Positions 1 to 10,928 are shown, counted from the first letter of the stretch. The stretch is DNA of 64,000 nucleotides from Adiantum capillus-veneris (GCA_014529385.2 CM043944.1:178036240-178100239), one strand, 5' to 3'. Notes: generated from the sequence alone by a model not told the origin. Made by a program: numbers and translations.

Positions 1-299
1 ATCCTACAAAGTCTACATCAAACTGGTGGTACGTCATAGAGGTAGCCCCTCGTAGTGCAAGGACGTATGAAGGCTACCATGTGCCAATCACAACGACATC
101 AATGGAGGAGATCAGAGAAGATGCTCAATCAGAAGCCGCTGCGGTGGTGCCAGACGAGCATCAAGATGCTACTGCTCTATATGGGGTGCATGCAGAGGAG
201 CTACAAAATGAAACAGAGGATATGTGTTTAAACAGAGAGCTCTATATAGATATAGGAAGTTATGCTGAGTTATGCGAGGATGAGAGAGAGATCTCTTAA
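1..299 (+). CDS. CACTA large transposase (TNPD-like), C-terminal end, partial
   Basis: Codons run in frame from base 3 to the TAA at 297-299. The piece corresponds to the last exon of the copy at 53229-53534, where an intron ends just upstream. The start (PTKSTSNWWYVIEVAPRS) matches the end of the DUF4216-type region that closes many plant CACTA transposases, with the NWWYVIE stretch as its core. The tail is acidic and of low complexity. The catalytic DDE domain (Transposase_21 type) would lie before the window. The gene acts in the nucleus, binding and cutting element ends. No stop or frameshift is seen in the visible part. Family naming is from memory of the domain pattern. Confidence 0.75.
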   Translation, partial: PTKSTSNWWYVIEVAPRSARTYEGYHVPITTTSMEEIREDAQSEAAAVVPDEHQDATALYGVHAEELQNETEDMCLNRELYIDIGSYAELCEDEREIS

Positions 300-520
300 A
301 GCCACAAATATTGTATTTGAACAATTTTGCTCCGTGCTGTAAAAGCTCTAGCTCTTTTGATTGAAAATTCTGAGTTTTCGACTTGCCTCTTCTACCACTC
401 GATTCATTGCGTCATTGTATTTATATGCGTCATTACGTCATTGTATTTAATGGTATTTGCGTCATTGTCTACTCTATTCATTCAATATTAAGTTTAAATA
501 TTCGTGTGTTTAATGCAGGT

Positions 521-1834
521 ATGGATGATGAGGAGTTTCTTTCTTCTTTGTCACCGCAGCAGAGACAGTGGTACGTGGAGCGTCATCGCTCTGGCGCATC
601 ATCGCGCGTTCCTACACCATCCGCATCTCCCTCTCTTTCGGAGCATTCGGCGCGCTCCGAAGCTTCGGCGTCGACGAGACGAGCGTCACACTCTTCTAGA
701 CACCGGCGCTCTAGTGGTGGCGGTGGCGGTTGTTGTGGGGATTCCGCCACCGATGCCTCCACACCGCCTCGTGTTCGACGAGGCTCTTTACCCTCCCCTT
801 CTTTGCCCGCCCCCACACCAGCCACAGCATCGCCGTCTACGCCAGGTTTTGCACGGCTGACTGTTCCTAGAAGCTACACACCTCTACCTACTCCGCCAGG
901 AGCCACCCCACTCGACACTCCTCGCTTCGGGGCCCAGACGCCGGTGGAGACACCTGACGTCCGTACCCCCATCGACACGCCGCTAGAGACCCCTGCCGGG
1001 ACACCCAGGTTCACGCGTCACCGGCCAGAGGGCTTGCCTTACTCCGTCGACATCAGCGGCGGCATCATCATGGATGATGACGGCAAGAAGGTGATCTCGC
1101 GCATGCGTGGTCTTTGCTCTCAGCTGTTTAGACACTATATACTAAACAAATGGAGTGAAGTACCAAGTGATTTAAAAAACAGAGTCATCAGCATACTTCA
1201 TGATGAGTTTCCCGTTCCAACACGGGATCAGCGCTTCAATGAAGACCTGATGAAGATTCGAATGCGCGAATACTGCAAACACAAGCGTTCCGAAGTGCAA
1301 AAAGCAATCAAGAATGGGTGGAATAGGCCAGATTGGCTGGCCAAAGAAGATTGGAAGAATGCGAAGAAAGCAGCGCGCGAGAATCTCGACAAGTGGAAGC
1401 AACAAAAAGATGCAGCCAGAGCGCGAGTAGAGGCAGGGAGCTCGCACCACTTGGGGAGCGGTGGATGGGCATCATTTGAGGCCGATTTTGTAAGTCTTTT
1501 CACATTGCTCTTTATGCATGTTCGATAGTTTAGGGTTTATGAGTTTTTTAGTTCTAACATAATGAAATCTTTGTATGTTTTGACAGTGGTCGATGACAGG
1601 ACGTGATCCCACACCGTACGAGCGCGAGTACGCAGGCAGGAAGGGCTTAAACGCCCTGATGGACATTCTCAGTTCTCGCAGCGGCATGGTTAGTATTACG
1701 GTTTACTCTTTTTTATTTTTTGTATTGTTTTATAAATGTCGTTATATGTTTATACTTATTGAAAACTGTCTTATTGTCTTTTTTTGCAGAATCCGACAGA
1801 TACGCCGCTTGGACGCGATGAGACGTCTGATTAG
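521..1834 (+). CDS. CACTA second gene, Transposase_24 (Ptta/En/Spm)-like protein
   Basis: Three exons can be read: 521-1489, 1587-1688 and 1790-1834, with phase-0 introns, GTAAGT and GTTAGT donors and TTTTGACAG and TTTTTGCAG acceptors. They give 371 residues ending in DETSD. The ATG at 521 lies just after another probable acceptor (TAATGCAG), so a 5'UTR intron is likely. Residues 1-170 are low-complexity Ser/Pro/Thr/Gly with many TP repeats. The C-terminal half is basic and helical (RMREYCKHKRSEVQ, GWNRPDWLAKEDW) and ends with HHLGSGGWASFEADF, a hallmark of plant Transposase_24 proteins. TNPA-like proteins of this kind bind subterminal repeats. Unlike the copy at 53948 it has no frameshift, so it may be functional. 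Confidence 0.8.
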
Positions 1835-2152
1835 ACGACGTCAGTTTAGCCGTAGCTAGATAGCATTAGTTTAGGGTTTCTCATAGCTTATGTATCATGA
1901 GACGGATTTTATACGTCTTTTTGAACCATGTATATTATTACATTTGTCACCGCAATTCCTTTTGCCAATCAATTCTTTATGCCTATGATGTTGTACAATT
2001 GTCATTATTACATTTGCCAATCAATTCAGTTTGTCTATGATGTGTACAATTGTCAATTTTGCAAACAATGCGTCTTGTGGGTGACTATTTTGGGTCTATT
2101 ATTTACCTTTGCACTTTTTTTAAAAAGTGAATCAAGTACAATATGGTTGATG

Positions 2153-2181
2153 GGTGGCAGGGCATTCAATGCCCTGCCACC
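2153..2181. repeat. Perfect 14-bp hairpin in CACTA 3' region
   Basis: GGTGGCAGGGCATT, one C, then the exact reverse complement. It lies between the second gene and the subterminal repeats and is unchanged at 55635-55663 in the second CACTA copy, where surrounding sequence differs more. It could shape the 3' end of the transcript or be a protein-binding site; the sequence alone does not decide. Confidence 0.7.
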
Positions 2182-2197
2182 AAAAAAATATTCTCTC

Positions 2198-2450
2198 AGG
2201 CGTCGCTATAAGCGTCGCTATTTATGGCTCTGTAGCGTCGCTATATGCGTCGCTATACTCTTCTGTGAGAGCGTCGCTATAAGCGTCGCTATATAGCGAC
2301 GCCTATAGCGACGCTTATAGCGACGCCTATAGCGACGCTTATAGCGACGCCTATAGCGACGCTTATAGCGACGCTCTCGTAGCGACGCTTTTAGCGACGC
2401 TTATAGCGACGCCGGGGGTTATAAAAACCCAGTGTATTTCCGTCGCTAAG
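2198..2450. repeat. CACTA subterminal repeats (GCGTCGCTATA type)
   Basis: About 20 copies of an 11-12 bp unit, GCGTCGCTATA or its complement TATAGCGACGC. The first copies are in plus orientation up to about 2300, then they flip to the complement, so the block can fold into a long hairpin. En/Spm-type elements carry many short subterminal motifs bound by the TNPA-like protein, and this fits that role. The second element (about 55680-55820) has only a short, degenerate version. Confidence 0.8.
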
Positions 2451-2482
2451 AGCGTCACAAGAGCACATAACCTCTTGTAGTG
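2450..2482 (+). repeat. CACTA 3' terminal inverted repeat
   Basis: Ends AACCTCTTGTAGTG; reversed it reads CACTACAAGAGGTT. The 3' end at 55859-55891 is nearly identical. The partner 5' end is not in the window. Confidence 0.85.
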
Positions 2483-4160
2483 CTTTTGGCTTGTTGCTTC
2501 TTCTTTTCCAGGTAGAGTTTTGTTGGGTAGTCCTTGATTAGATGACTGATGGCACATTGGTTGCAATATGCCTCTATCTCAGCATTTGCATTCTTTGGAT
2601 GAGGTAGCTCTCCATAGTACTATTGATAATGATTTCCTATGGTATCTCGATACAAATAAGACATTTGAGTTACATGCATGTACCTGTAGATTATGACTGA
2701 CTTAGGTGTATCCACTGGCTTCGTCTCTTTATCCTCCATCTTCTTGTCCTTGAGAAGATGAAAATAGCTTCCATTATTGCTTGCATACAAGATCAAATCA
2801 CTATCCATTCTTTCTAGCAATCGTAATGCTAATTCTTGCATCAGTATATGGTCTTTGACTTGGGGATTTTGCATAGCCTTAGGGCTATGTTTCCAAGTTG
2901 ATTTTGGCGAGGTTTGCACCGAGGGTGAAGATCGAACCAAATCTTCGTTTTCCATTTCCTTGGATGGTGCTTTTGGACGGGGTCCAAGTATGTGACTTAT
3001 AGGTTGCCCACAAATGTTAAACTCATCCATATTTTTCAGATCGGCTTTTTCATAGTGCCTACCGTATTTGTTGACCACAATGACATCTTGACCTGACCTT
3101 CTACATTTGGCATTGTGAATTTCCGGTGGTCTCTCCTCCGGCTCGGCATCTTCCAATGCTTCTTGAAATTCCACTTGGGCTCCTAAAAAGGACACTGCTT
3201 CTTGTAAAACTGGACTTCTTAATCCCACTCTTGAAGAGATAGGGTCTCTTTGTTGAGTTTGAACTCCCCCCATCCAAGAGGGTTCCATATCTGATGTTGG
3301 CATCTGTTCAATGCCTGATGATATGACTTCTTGTGCTTTGTTAAGTAGCTCTTGAGACCGAGATAGTTCTTTTTGAAGTTGTGTTATCTTCATAGGTGAT
3401 ACTTCCGACGTATTCCCTGTTCGTGCAATTTGGTGTGTTTGTGCTTTGTCTTGTGCTGGTGCAGTGCACGAGACTTGTGCCGTGTATTTCCATGTGGTGT
3501 TTTGTGCTGTGTGTCATGTGGTGTGTCACTCATTTGTGTAGTGATAGTTGTAGGTGTCAATTCTTCCAGGCGTGTATTTAGAGGTAAACCCATGACGAGA
3601 TGATATACGTTACCACCTTTAGACATGTAGTCTTCTCCTCTTGAGCCAAACACTTCTGCTGCAAAATAATGATTGTTTTCTATAGGAACTTCATGACTTC
3701 TGACAACCCTGTAGTGTCAACAGTCTTCGTCTCCATAGAGGGTACCAATTTTCCATTTTCCATCTTGTGCTTTGTACAAAAAACTACTTGGAGGATATGT
3801 GTAGATATCTGTAAGTTGATCTTTGTACAACATTTCTATCTCATTGTCCATGTATTTTCCGTGCCTCATGTAAATTGATCCCATACAATCTTCCATGAAA
3901 TCTGGATGTGGGTGTAGTACATCCTTCGTTGTTTCAACTTCCACATATTGAGATGTCCGAGCTCCCTCTGTATCTTTCTTTATCTTGATGTACAAATTCC
4001 GATTGACATCCTCATAGCATGGAAGTCCTTTGTAGTGGCTAATCAGATAGATCCAAATTTTCTCTCTTGTAATTTCTGTGGATGTACTTGAAGCTTCATC
4101 TCGGCTGGTTTGATTCCTTTGAGACGCCATTGCTTTCGTCTTGACTCCCTTGTTGTACAT
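2483..4160 (-). pseudogene. Gag-like coding remnant with degenerate zinc knuckle
   Basis: Three blocks on the minus strand read as protein. Block 4160-3717 begins MYNKGVKTKAMASQRNQ and has a KIWIYLISHYKGLPCYEDV core. After a gap with a TTTTGCAG acceptor-like site comes AEVFGSRGEDYMSKGG (block from about 3663 to 3390). Block 3393-2620 starts with a coiled coil (MKITQLQKELSRSQELL) and ends at a TAG. The same frame goes on past the stop to AYCNQCAISHLIKDYPT, a CCHC zinc knuckle whose last Cys is Tyr. Coding is then cut by CACTA at 2482. The knuckle suggests gag; the rest matches nothing I can name. The breaks could be introns or decay. Confidence 0.5.
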
Positions 4161-4206
4161 GTTCAGCGATAGCTCTAATTGCTTGCCTCAATGCTAATAA
4201 AAATTA

Positions 4207-4416
4207 TTAGCACCCTTGTGTCGGTCTTTTTCGCTTGAGGTCCTTCAGCTTTTGTGGATGCCTTAATCTCTGAGTTTTCTGAACTGGGCTTTGCTTGCAC
4301 TTCTTGAACTTCTTAGCTCCCTTGCTTGCCAAGACTGATACTGACTTGTCTAGCTGCTTGCTTTGCTTAGAGCTTTTTAGCAGGTCTCGATCTATTGGAA
4401 GTGATAAGTTATGCAA
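4207..4416 (-). CDS. Small basic ORF upstream of the gag-like region
   Basis: A 69-residue Lys/Arg-rich frame (MHNLSLPIDRDLLKSS start; tail KDLKRKRPTQGC). It lies just upstream of the gag-like block and may be its first coding segment or a chance frame. I recognise no family. Confidence 0.2.
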   Translation of the reverse strand: MHNLSLPIDRDLLKSSKQSKQLDKSVSVLASKGAKKFKKCKQSPVQKTQRLRHPQKLKDLKRKRPTQGC

Positions 4417-5257
4417 CTTACCACTATACTACAACGACTTCTCCCTTCGTAGCGATTCTTGAGTCGAGCTAACCTGTGTTCACTTTAGCACACAATCTGC
4501 AAAATTCTATTTAGCTGGAAAACTTTTTCACAATGAACGCAAAAATTCTTGATGTGCCTTTGACGGCCACACTTGTTCCTTGAGCTTGGAGGTGACTCTC
4601 AATTTTACACTAGGCCGTGGTTTGCTTTTACACCTTCCAGCAGGTGACCAATGGTTTTCCCAATAGATAATTTCAATATGCTTACTTAGCAGTCTTTAAT
4701 GGTCAATTAGAAGGCCTAGAGACCAAATCTGGTTTCAAATTTCAGCTTCCCGATGATGAAAATCTCACATGCAGTCGTGTCCGCTCTAGGTGGATTTGAG
4801 CGGTCTATTCCAAAGCCTGGGTTGACTCTAGCCGATGAGCTCACTTATGGCTCACTAGCCCCTCTCCTAGGGAGAAGTCAAAACTATGTTCAAAACAGTG
4901 ACTGTTTTCTCACAATTCTTTCGAACTATCGGTTTTAGACACTCCTGACTTCCGGATACATTTTGAGCCCTAAACGACGTTTTTTTTTTCAAAGTTGACC
5001 TAAATGGTTGCCAAAGTCATACAGCTAGTTCAAGTTTTGCTCTAAGATCTGTAGTGTCGCTCTCAAGCTATGTTTTGATATAAAAAACTTTTCCAATCCA
5101 ATACCGTTTGTGAAAGTTATGGCCAAAGTAGTGAAATGCAGTCTAAAATGGTCAAAATGAGTCAAAATTCAATTTTAAAACAAGATTTGGGGTCTCTGTG
5201 ACACTGTGAACACCCCTGTATGGTCAACATTACAGCTGGACCCTAAACCTGGCATGG
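4417..5257. other. Non-coding leader sequence
   Basis: No coding signal is seen on either strand. There is an 11-T run near 4980. Sequence style (CAAAATTTGG-like words) already resembles the repeat units that follow. Confidence 0.4.
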
Positions 5258-7192
5258 AGACAGCCTACACCCAAATTTTTCTCTGCTCAGAATGAAGCAA
5301 TATTTGGTTCAAAGGTTCTGACACTAGCAACACCTTGGTATGCTCAGAATTTCATTTAAATATCAAAATCACTCCAAACAAGCAATTTATGAATTTTTCG
5401 CTTTCTGACTTCGCCTTTTGACTTTTGGACATCAAAAACATGGGAAAACACTCAAGTCAACATGTTCCTAGGATAAAAATTACCCTCTGAACACACTCGT
5501 GGTCTTAGAATTCCCAAATTCCTGCCCAAAAACCCCCTCGAGACATCCTACGCCCAAATTGTTTTCTGCTCAGAATGAACCAAGATTTGGTTCAAAGGTT
5601 CCCCTTGGGTCTAGCAACATAGTGGTATGGTCAAAATTTCAAAATAAGCTCTTAGACATCCTACTGGTAGGATGTATTTTTGCTTAGAATTGAATAAAAT
5701 TTGGGCCAGGGATTCCCCTTGGTGTGTTGAACCCCTAGGTATCCTCACTTTTTGTTTCTGACACCTCTAGGTTGGTCAAATGCTCAAGAATCTGTTTCAA
5801 AAGCTGGATACTCTATCAGCTGATTTTTCAAGTCAAATGAGCTCCAAATTGGACCAAAATTGATTGGCAGGCTTATATAAGGCTATACAACACTATGGTA
5901 TGGTCATAATAGGGTTTTGGCCTCAAAATCATGCAAGAGACATCCTACGCGTAGGATGTCTATTTGCTCAGAATTGGCCCAAATTTGAAACTAAGACTCT
6001 CCTTGTGTCTAGCAACCCAATGGTATGCTCAGATTTTCATTTGGACCTAAAAATCACCTTGAGACATCCTACGGGTAGACTGTCTTTTTGCTTAGAATGA
6101 CTTGAAATTTTCACCCCAGCTTCTCCTTGTTGTGCTGATCACAGTGGTGTGCTCACATTTTGGTTTGGAGTCCTAAATCAATTGGAGACATCCTACGTGT
6201 AGGATGTATTTTTGCTCTGTTTTAGCTCAAACTTGCACTGTAGCTTCCCCTTGATGTGCTAAACTCGGAGTTATTTTTACTTTTTGATTCTGACACTTGT
6301 AGGCTGGTCAAATGATCAAGAATCTGTTTCAGAAGCCAGATGTCCGATGTGGTGAATTTTCAAGTCAAATCAACTCCAAATTGGACCAAATTTGCCTAGG
6401 AGGATTATCTAAGGCTATGACAGCATGGTATGGTCACAGTAGAATTTTGGTCTCAGAATCATGTAGTAGACATCGTACGTGTAGGATGTCTTTTTGCTCA
6501 AAACGAACACAAACTTGGACCAAAGATTCCCCTAGGCTTCAACAACCCACTGGTATGCTTAGATTTGAGTTTGGATGTCAAAAGATCCCAAAACTAGCTA
6601 TTCTTGTCTTTTGTCCGTCCAAAAACGCTAAAGTCTGTTCAATCTTTCTTTCACTGACCCAAATGAGATGAAATTTATCACATGCACTCAATACAACATT
6701 TAGAACATGTCTATGGTTTGGTCTCAAAATTAGGCCTTGGACACAATTTGGGTAGGATGTCTGGCAATCCTCGTCTTTTGGCTTTAATCTGTCAAAATTT
6801 GGTTAAATTTCCACTTTCCAAGTGAAAATAGGGCAGAACCTACCTTCTTAACACACTGGTAACCTCAGATTTTCAAAAAAATGCCCAGATCACCCTGTAG
6901 ACATCTTACGCGTAGGATGTCTACTGCTTATTTTTTCAGAATGAAGTGTCCCTGATACTTCCTTATCTCTCAGCAAGTGCAAGTATGCTTCACACTTGCA
7001 AAAACATGCAAAAATCACTCAATTTAAGCCTTTTTTGACTCCGCCTTTTGGCTTTTGGTCAACAAAAATAGGAAAAAACACTCAAGTCAATATGTTACTA
7101 GGGTAAAACCTACCCTCTGAACACACTGGTAACCTCAGTTTCCCCATTCCCTGCCAAAAGAGCCCTAGAGACATCCTATGCGTAGGATGTCT
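5258..7192. repeat. Degenerate tandem repeats with a palindromic core
   Basis: The word AGACATCCTACG followed by its reverse complement recurs in perfect or mutated form at 5654, 5938 (perfect, 24 bp), 6062, 6186, 6468, 6899 and 7169, with half-sites at 5258, 5541 and about 6755. Spacings are about 113-124 or 270-284 bp, suggesting a unit of 120-140 bp with some cores lost. Units also share words such as CTGGTATGCTCAGA and TTTTTGCT(C/T)AGAAT. The block lies in the leader of the minus-strand retroelement. Another half-site (GCGTAGGATGTCT) occurs near 8071 inside its probable LTR. Confidence 0.75.
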
Positions 7193-7712
7193 ACTGTCTT
7201 AAAATGCAATTTTTTTCTGGCAGTAGTACTTCCTATGCTCTGTAGAGCTCTCAGCAATAATCACAGAAACTTTTGGACTTCAAATCAGCTTCCAAACACA
7301 ATTTACCGTCTTTCCTACTTAGCGTTTTCCACTTCTATGAGAGCCTAACAGCAAATAAGACATGCATAAAGTACTCTAGATCAGCAATCAAGATATCCTA
7401 CTTACCCTACTCCTACTCATCATGTGAGATGGTGATTTTGATGTCTTGGTTGCTTCCTGGCCTCACACGGACTCTCAAGTCAACCTACCACCACATCTAC
7501 CACTCCAACTCCTACTCTCTTCACCACAACCTACTACTACCTAATACTACCTAAGACAAAGGATCTAGGCCAGACACACGCTCCCTAGACTCCCTCTAAG
7601 ACCAAAAGAGTCCACCACTCTCCGATCCTATCTAAAAGAATGAATATACTCTGGCAAGCCATAGGGACCTCTATCCTCAAGGACTAGTCTCGGTCACATA
7701 TTTAGGGCCCTC
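7193..7712. other. Non-coding leader sequence next to primer-binding site
   Basis: Short frames only. The stretch 7470-7560 is rich in CTAC/CCAC words (TACCACCACATCTACCACTCC) and looks low-complexity. No gene is supported. Confidence 0.4.
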
Positions 7713-7731
7713 GTCCCTGGCAGCGGTGCCA
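7713..7731 (-). promoter_or_regulatory. tRNA primer-binding site of LTR retroelement
   Basis: On the minus strand it reads TGGCACCGCTGCCAGGGAC, closely resembling the TGGCGCC..TTGCCGGGG sites of plant gypsy elements. It lies 4 nt inside the end of the probable LTR. Confidence 0.6.
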
Positions 7732-7735
7732 ATCT

Positions 7736-8798
7736 TGGCGGATATGCCGCGATGGATGTCAGCATAGCAAGAACTCACCTAACATATAATTTCAACTGAG
7801 GACGGAGCTCAACCCACAGGCGCAAGGAAGCAAGCAAAGGGTGTCAACCTCTACTTGACCGACTAATGACTACTTCCTACAGAGATATCAAATCTACATG
7901 CCATCGGTTTTGTGAATGTGAAAGTCTCCTATGATGCTACCGCAAGCCAAAAGCCCATTAGACGTTCTTGAAATGTTATGAAACTTGAGAGATATCCTAT
8001 CAACACCAATAGGCCACTCTCCCTAAGGTCCGTGACCCAAAACCCTACCCAAAAACACCTGGTGCAGAATCGCGTAGGATGTCTCACAGGTTTTTGCAGG
8101 TCGACGTTTCCAAAAACTAAGATTCCTAATGCGTAGCTCTACTCGTTCCGATCACGTGGATATGCTGAAAAGCAAAAACGGACAACGTTTACTCATCGAA
8201 TCTCCAAAAGTAGCTCGCAGATGAATCTGCCAAAACATAAATGAACGCACGTGATGTAAGCATCAACACGTAGCTCTCCTCGTGGGCAGCACGCTGCTGC
8301 TCTCCGTTTGCGATTCCGACCACCTTAGCTCTTGTAGCACACACACACACACTCTCTCACTCTCTCGTAGTCTCCCAGTCAACACAAAAGATAAGATTAT
8401 GAGAAGTCTCCTTACAAAGCTTTAGGTTTTGGTTTATATACTAAACCTTAGAAAACCTAATGTCCGACCAAAATGACCTGATTTGTCCCTAGGCTTCTAT
8501 AGACCTTAATTACAACATTGTGAGCTGTCTTTGCTCATCCAACAAGCATTTGTGGCCAAAATACAATTGCCGACTTAAAATATGAAGTTCCTATAAACAT
8601 TACAAAAGTGGCCGTAATGGCTCAAAATGATAATAACGGGATATTCGATGATGTCCATGAGCTTGTATCTTCACATTACAGCATCCATTGTTATCTTCAT
8701 TACTTCATCAGCATCTTCATATGGAATCTTTAGAGAATATTTGAGAAATCTTCATGGAATATTTGTGGAAGTGTTGTTGAAAGGTTGACCTATCAACA
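7736..8798 (-). repeat. Probable LTR
   Basis: On the minus strand it begins TGTTGATAGG and ends near CCGCCA, right before the primer-binding site. A TATA-like word (TAGTATATAAACC) lies about 350 bases in, followed by (GT)n/(GA)n. A purine-rich GGGATGGTTGGGAGCG sits just outside the start. No second copy is in the window, so the limits rest on motifs only. Confidence 0.45.
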
Positions 8799-9426
8799 CG
8801 CTCCCAACCATCCCACATAGTGAAACCTCATACCTACCCACCATGCACCTCGCTTTAGACCACTAAGACTCAACTTGCCACCTACCATTGACTCTCACTT
8901 TTGCATACAACTCTTGTTTTTCTCCCCGCCGCTCCTTAGAGATTGATTTATCTCACTCCCAGCTAGTAGTATGTGGCACCATCCAACCCTCCTTAGATTC
9001 ATGGCTACAGTGTGGGTGTTGTTTTTCAATCTCTCATACATTTCTCAAGCTGAGAGCGGCTACCACCCCTCTCGCTCTTTCCCACCACCCATTTACCAGC
9101 ATGCTTGCATGCAATGGGCAATGTAGTGTAGCCTCCCAAGTAAATAGACGGTGTAATACCATCTCGAGGGGGTCACTTAATAATTATCTGACTATCACAT
9201 GAGTGCAACAAAAGGGGTTACTTATTTTTATTTTTCTCACATTTTCACATACAAATGGGTATTGTAAAATGAAATTGAAAAAAGAATTATAGATTAAATA
9301 GGAAAAGGGTGCATTTTATTTGTCAAAAATTCAAAGATAAGGAAATTTAAAAATAGTCTCTGAACGCATGCGATTACGCAATTTATACATAGTGACCCCC
9401 TAAGGATACCATGGACACCTCAACCA

Positions 9427-9469
<43 letters not shown>

Positions 9470-10029
9470 CTATCTTATTTTCTACTAACACCATGTAATG
9501 GTTTCCCACTCTTCCATGCAACAACCTCCTACTCTTTTTGTAAGGTTTCCAATTTTAGAAACCTTAGAAATTGTACAAAGCCTGATCAAGTTAACTTGGT
9601 TGTTAAGAAAACACTATAGAATGATCCAACTATGGCAAATATTGATATTTTTGGCACGGTAACCAGAGTTTTACTATGGTTAGAATTTTTCAGAACCAAA
9701 TTCCGATAAAATCTAGAAAAGTTACGTGCTCTGAAAGGTTACACTATAAATCTAATTAGTAAAGTAAAATTGAATGGTGTTAATAATTATTATTGCTAAA
9801 GACTTTTTATCCTAAGGTTCTAGAAATTGCAGATATTTTCAAGTTTAATCATTAAATGCCAGGAATAATAGCAGAAATCGATTCTGGAAGCTGGGGGGCT
9901 GTGTCAGGAGTTGTGTGGAACCTGCCCAAGACAGAATTAGTACCAGGGGCACCATCTTGAGCCTAGGGGCTGCTTGAGCTACAAGAAACTAGCTTTTTCA
10001 GCCTATGAGAGCTTGTGAGTGCGGAAACC
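8799..10029. other. Non-coding stretch with microsatellite
   Basis: AT-rich, with only short frames. It holds the (CT)n(TATC)n tract at 9427-9474. I see nothing else that can be supported. Confidence 0.4.
9427..9474. repeat. (CT)n(TATC)n microsatellite
   Basis: Twelve or so CT units run straight into about six TATC units. Confidence 0.95.
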
Positions 10030-10038
10030 TATAAATAG
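10030..10038 (+). promoter_or_regulatory. TATA box of a possible solo LTR or relic promoter
   Basis: TATAAATAG preceded by GCGGAAACC and followed about 35 bp later by a CT-rich start-like region (CTTCTCTCTCATC at about 10083). The arrangement resembles the U3/R part of an LTR, but no ends were found. Confidence 0.3.
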
Positions 10039-10441
10039 GACCCCTTGCTTCATAATTTCAGACAAACTCGGAGTCTTGCCAACTTCTCTCTCATCTAGAG
10101 GGACCTCTACTCAGAAATCACTAGAGAGCAAAGCTCTAGTTGGTTAATCAATGGTAATTAGCACTAACCCTTTTTAATTAGTAGAACTATGTTAATCTAT
10201 TTATATTTTCTTAATTAATTCAATTAATTAAGAAGATTAAACCTATTTAAACTCTAAAATTCTCTCCTAATTCTAAATTCTCTGTTGATATTGAGATTAA
10301 GCTTAGGAATACGAATCTAATTAATTATTATATTATATTGGGATTGAAATTACTCATTTTGACCATAAATTAATGATAATTATACAAATTAATTCTAGAT
10401 TAAGATGAAGTATTTATGAGAGATGTGTTAGACTGTCAATA

Positions 10442-10598
10442 TGTAAGACCTAGGGTAACTGAACCTGGGATCCTCCTCCCTACCGCCCCTTATATAGGCT
10501 AGCTCCTAGCGCTTGCCCTAAGCAGATCCCTAGTCCACACTGGTCCATCCGGCCCTTGGCCTAGGTCCCTGACCCCTAGGTTGGGCCTTGTCCTAACA
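10442..10598 (-). repeat. Short LTR (3' type) of a retroelement
   Basis: On the minus strand it runs TGTTAGGACAAGGCCC to GGTCTTACA, with a TATA-like CCTATATAAGGGG. Just upstream (10599-10615) is a polypurine tract, CCTTAAGGGGGG, preceded by GAGGACGAAAAATCTTC, as before a gypsy 3' LTR. A second copy, 174 bp, lies at 16711-16884 in the same orientation. Confidence 0.65.
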
Positions 10599-10615
10599 TT
10601 GAGCCCCCCTTAAGG
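10599..10615 (-). promoter_or_regulatory. Polypurine tract
   Basis: CCTTAAGGGGGGCTCAA on the minus strand abuts the TG start of the short LTR; this primes plus-strand synthesis in LTR retroelements. Confidence 0.55.
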
Positions 10616-10800
10616 AAGATTTTTCGTCCTCAAAAACACAAGTAGTAATATCTTCTTAAGAATACTGATGTTCTCTTTATTGACGTCCCATAAGTGAGCC
10701 AGTTGTCTGTATGACCGATAATTGGTGCAGTGAGGAGGTTCAATGAAACCAAGAGCAACATCTTGATTTTCAACATTTTTGTTTGTTTGCAACCACTTGG

Positions 10801-10928
10801 GTCTAAATGGTTCACTTGAGTGCTGTAAAGGAGTAACCACAAGTAAGAGTCACTTAAGTCTAAATGGTAACTCCATTTATAACTCACTTGAGTACTGTAA
10901 AGGAGTAACCATAGCTAAGAGTTGTCCA
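10801..10928. repeat. Tandem duplication, 58-70 bp unit
   Basis: GTCTAAATGGT...CACTTGAGT(G/A)CTGTAAAGGAGTAACCA occurs twice in direct order, from 10801 and 10859. It may belong to the 3' part of the element that owns the adjacent LTR. Confidence 0.6.

Larger units (their letters stand above)
1..2482 (+). mobile_element. CACTA (En/Spm) DNA transposon, 3' portion
   Basis: The element enters from the left edge of the window and ends at 2482 with CTTGTAGTG, the reverse complement of the CACTACAAG that opens elements of this superfamily. Upstream come subterminal repeats and two genes in the usual CACTA order: the large transposase end (1-299) and a second gene (521-1834). A second copy (52250-55891) has the same order and the same last bases. 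The trinucleotide CTT after 2482 would be the 3-bp target duplication, but the left end is outside the window. The insertion sits in a gag-like region of a minus-strand retroelement. Confidence 0.88.
2483..8798 (-). mobile_element. Minus-strand LTR retroelement remnant interrupted by CACTA
   Basis: Reading on the minus strand: a probable LTR (8798 to 7736), a good tRNA primer-binding site (7731-7713), a leader of about 3.3 kb with palindromic repeats, then gag-like coding sequence (4416 to 2483) that stops where the CACTA element is inserted. No reverse transcriptase is visible; it would lie beyond the CACTA element, outside the window. Grouping these parts into one element is inference from their order and strand. 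Confidence 0.5.
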
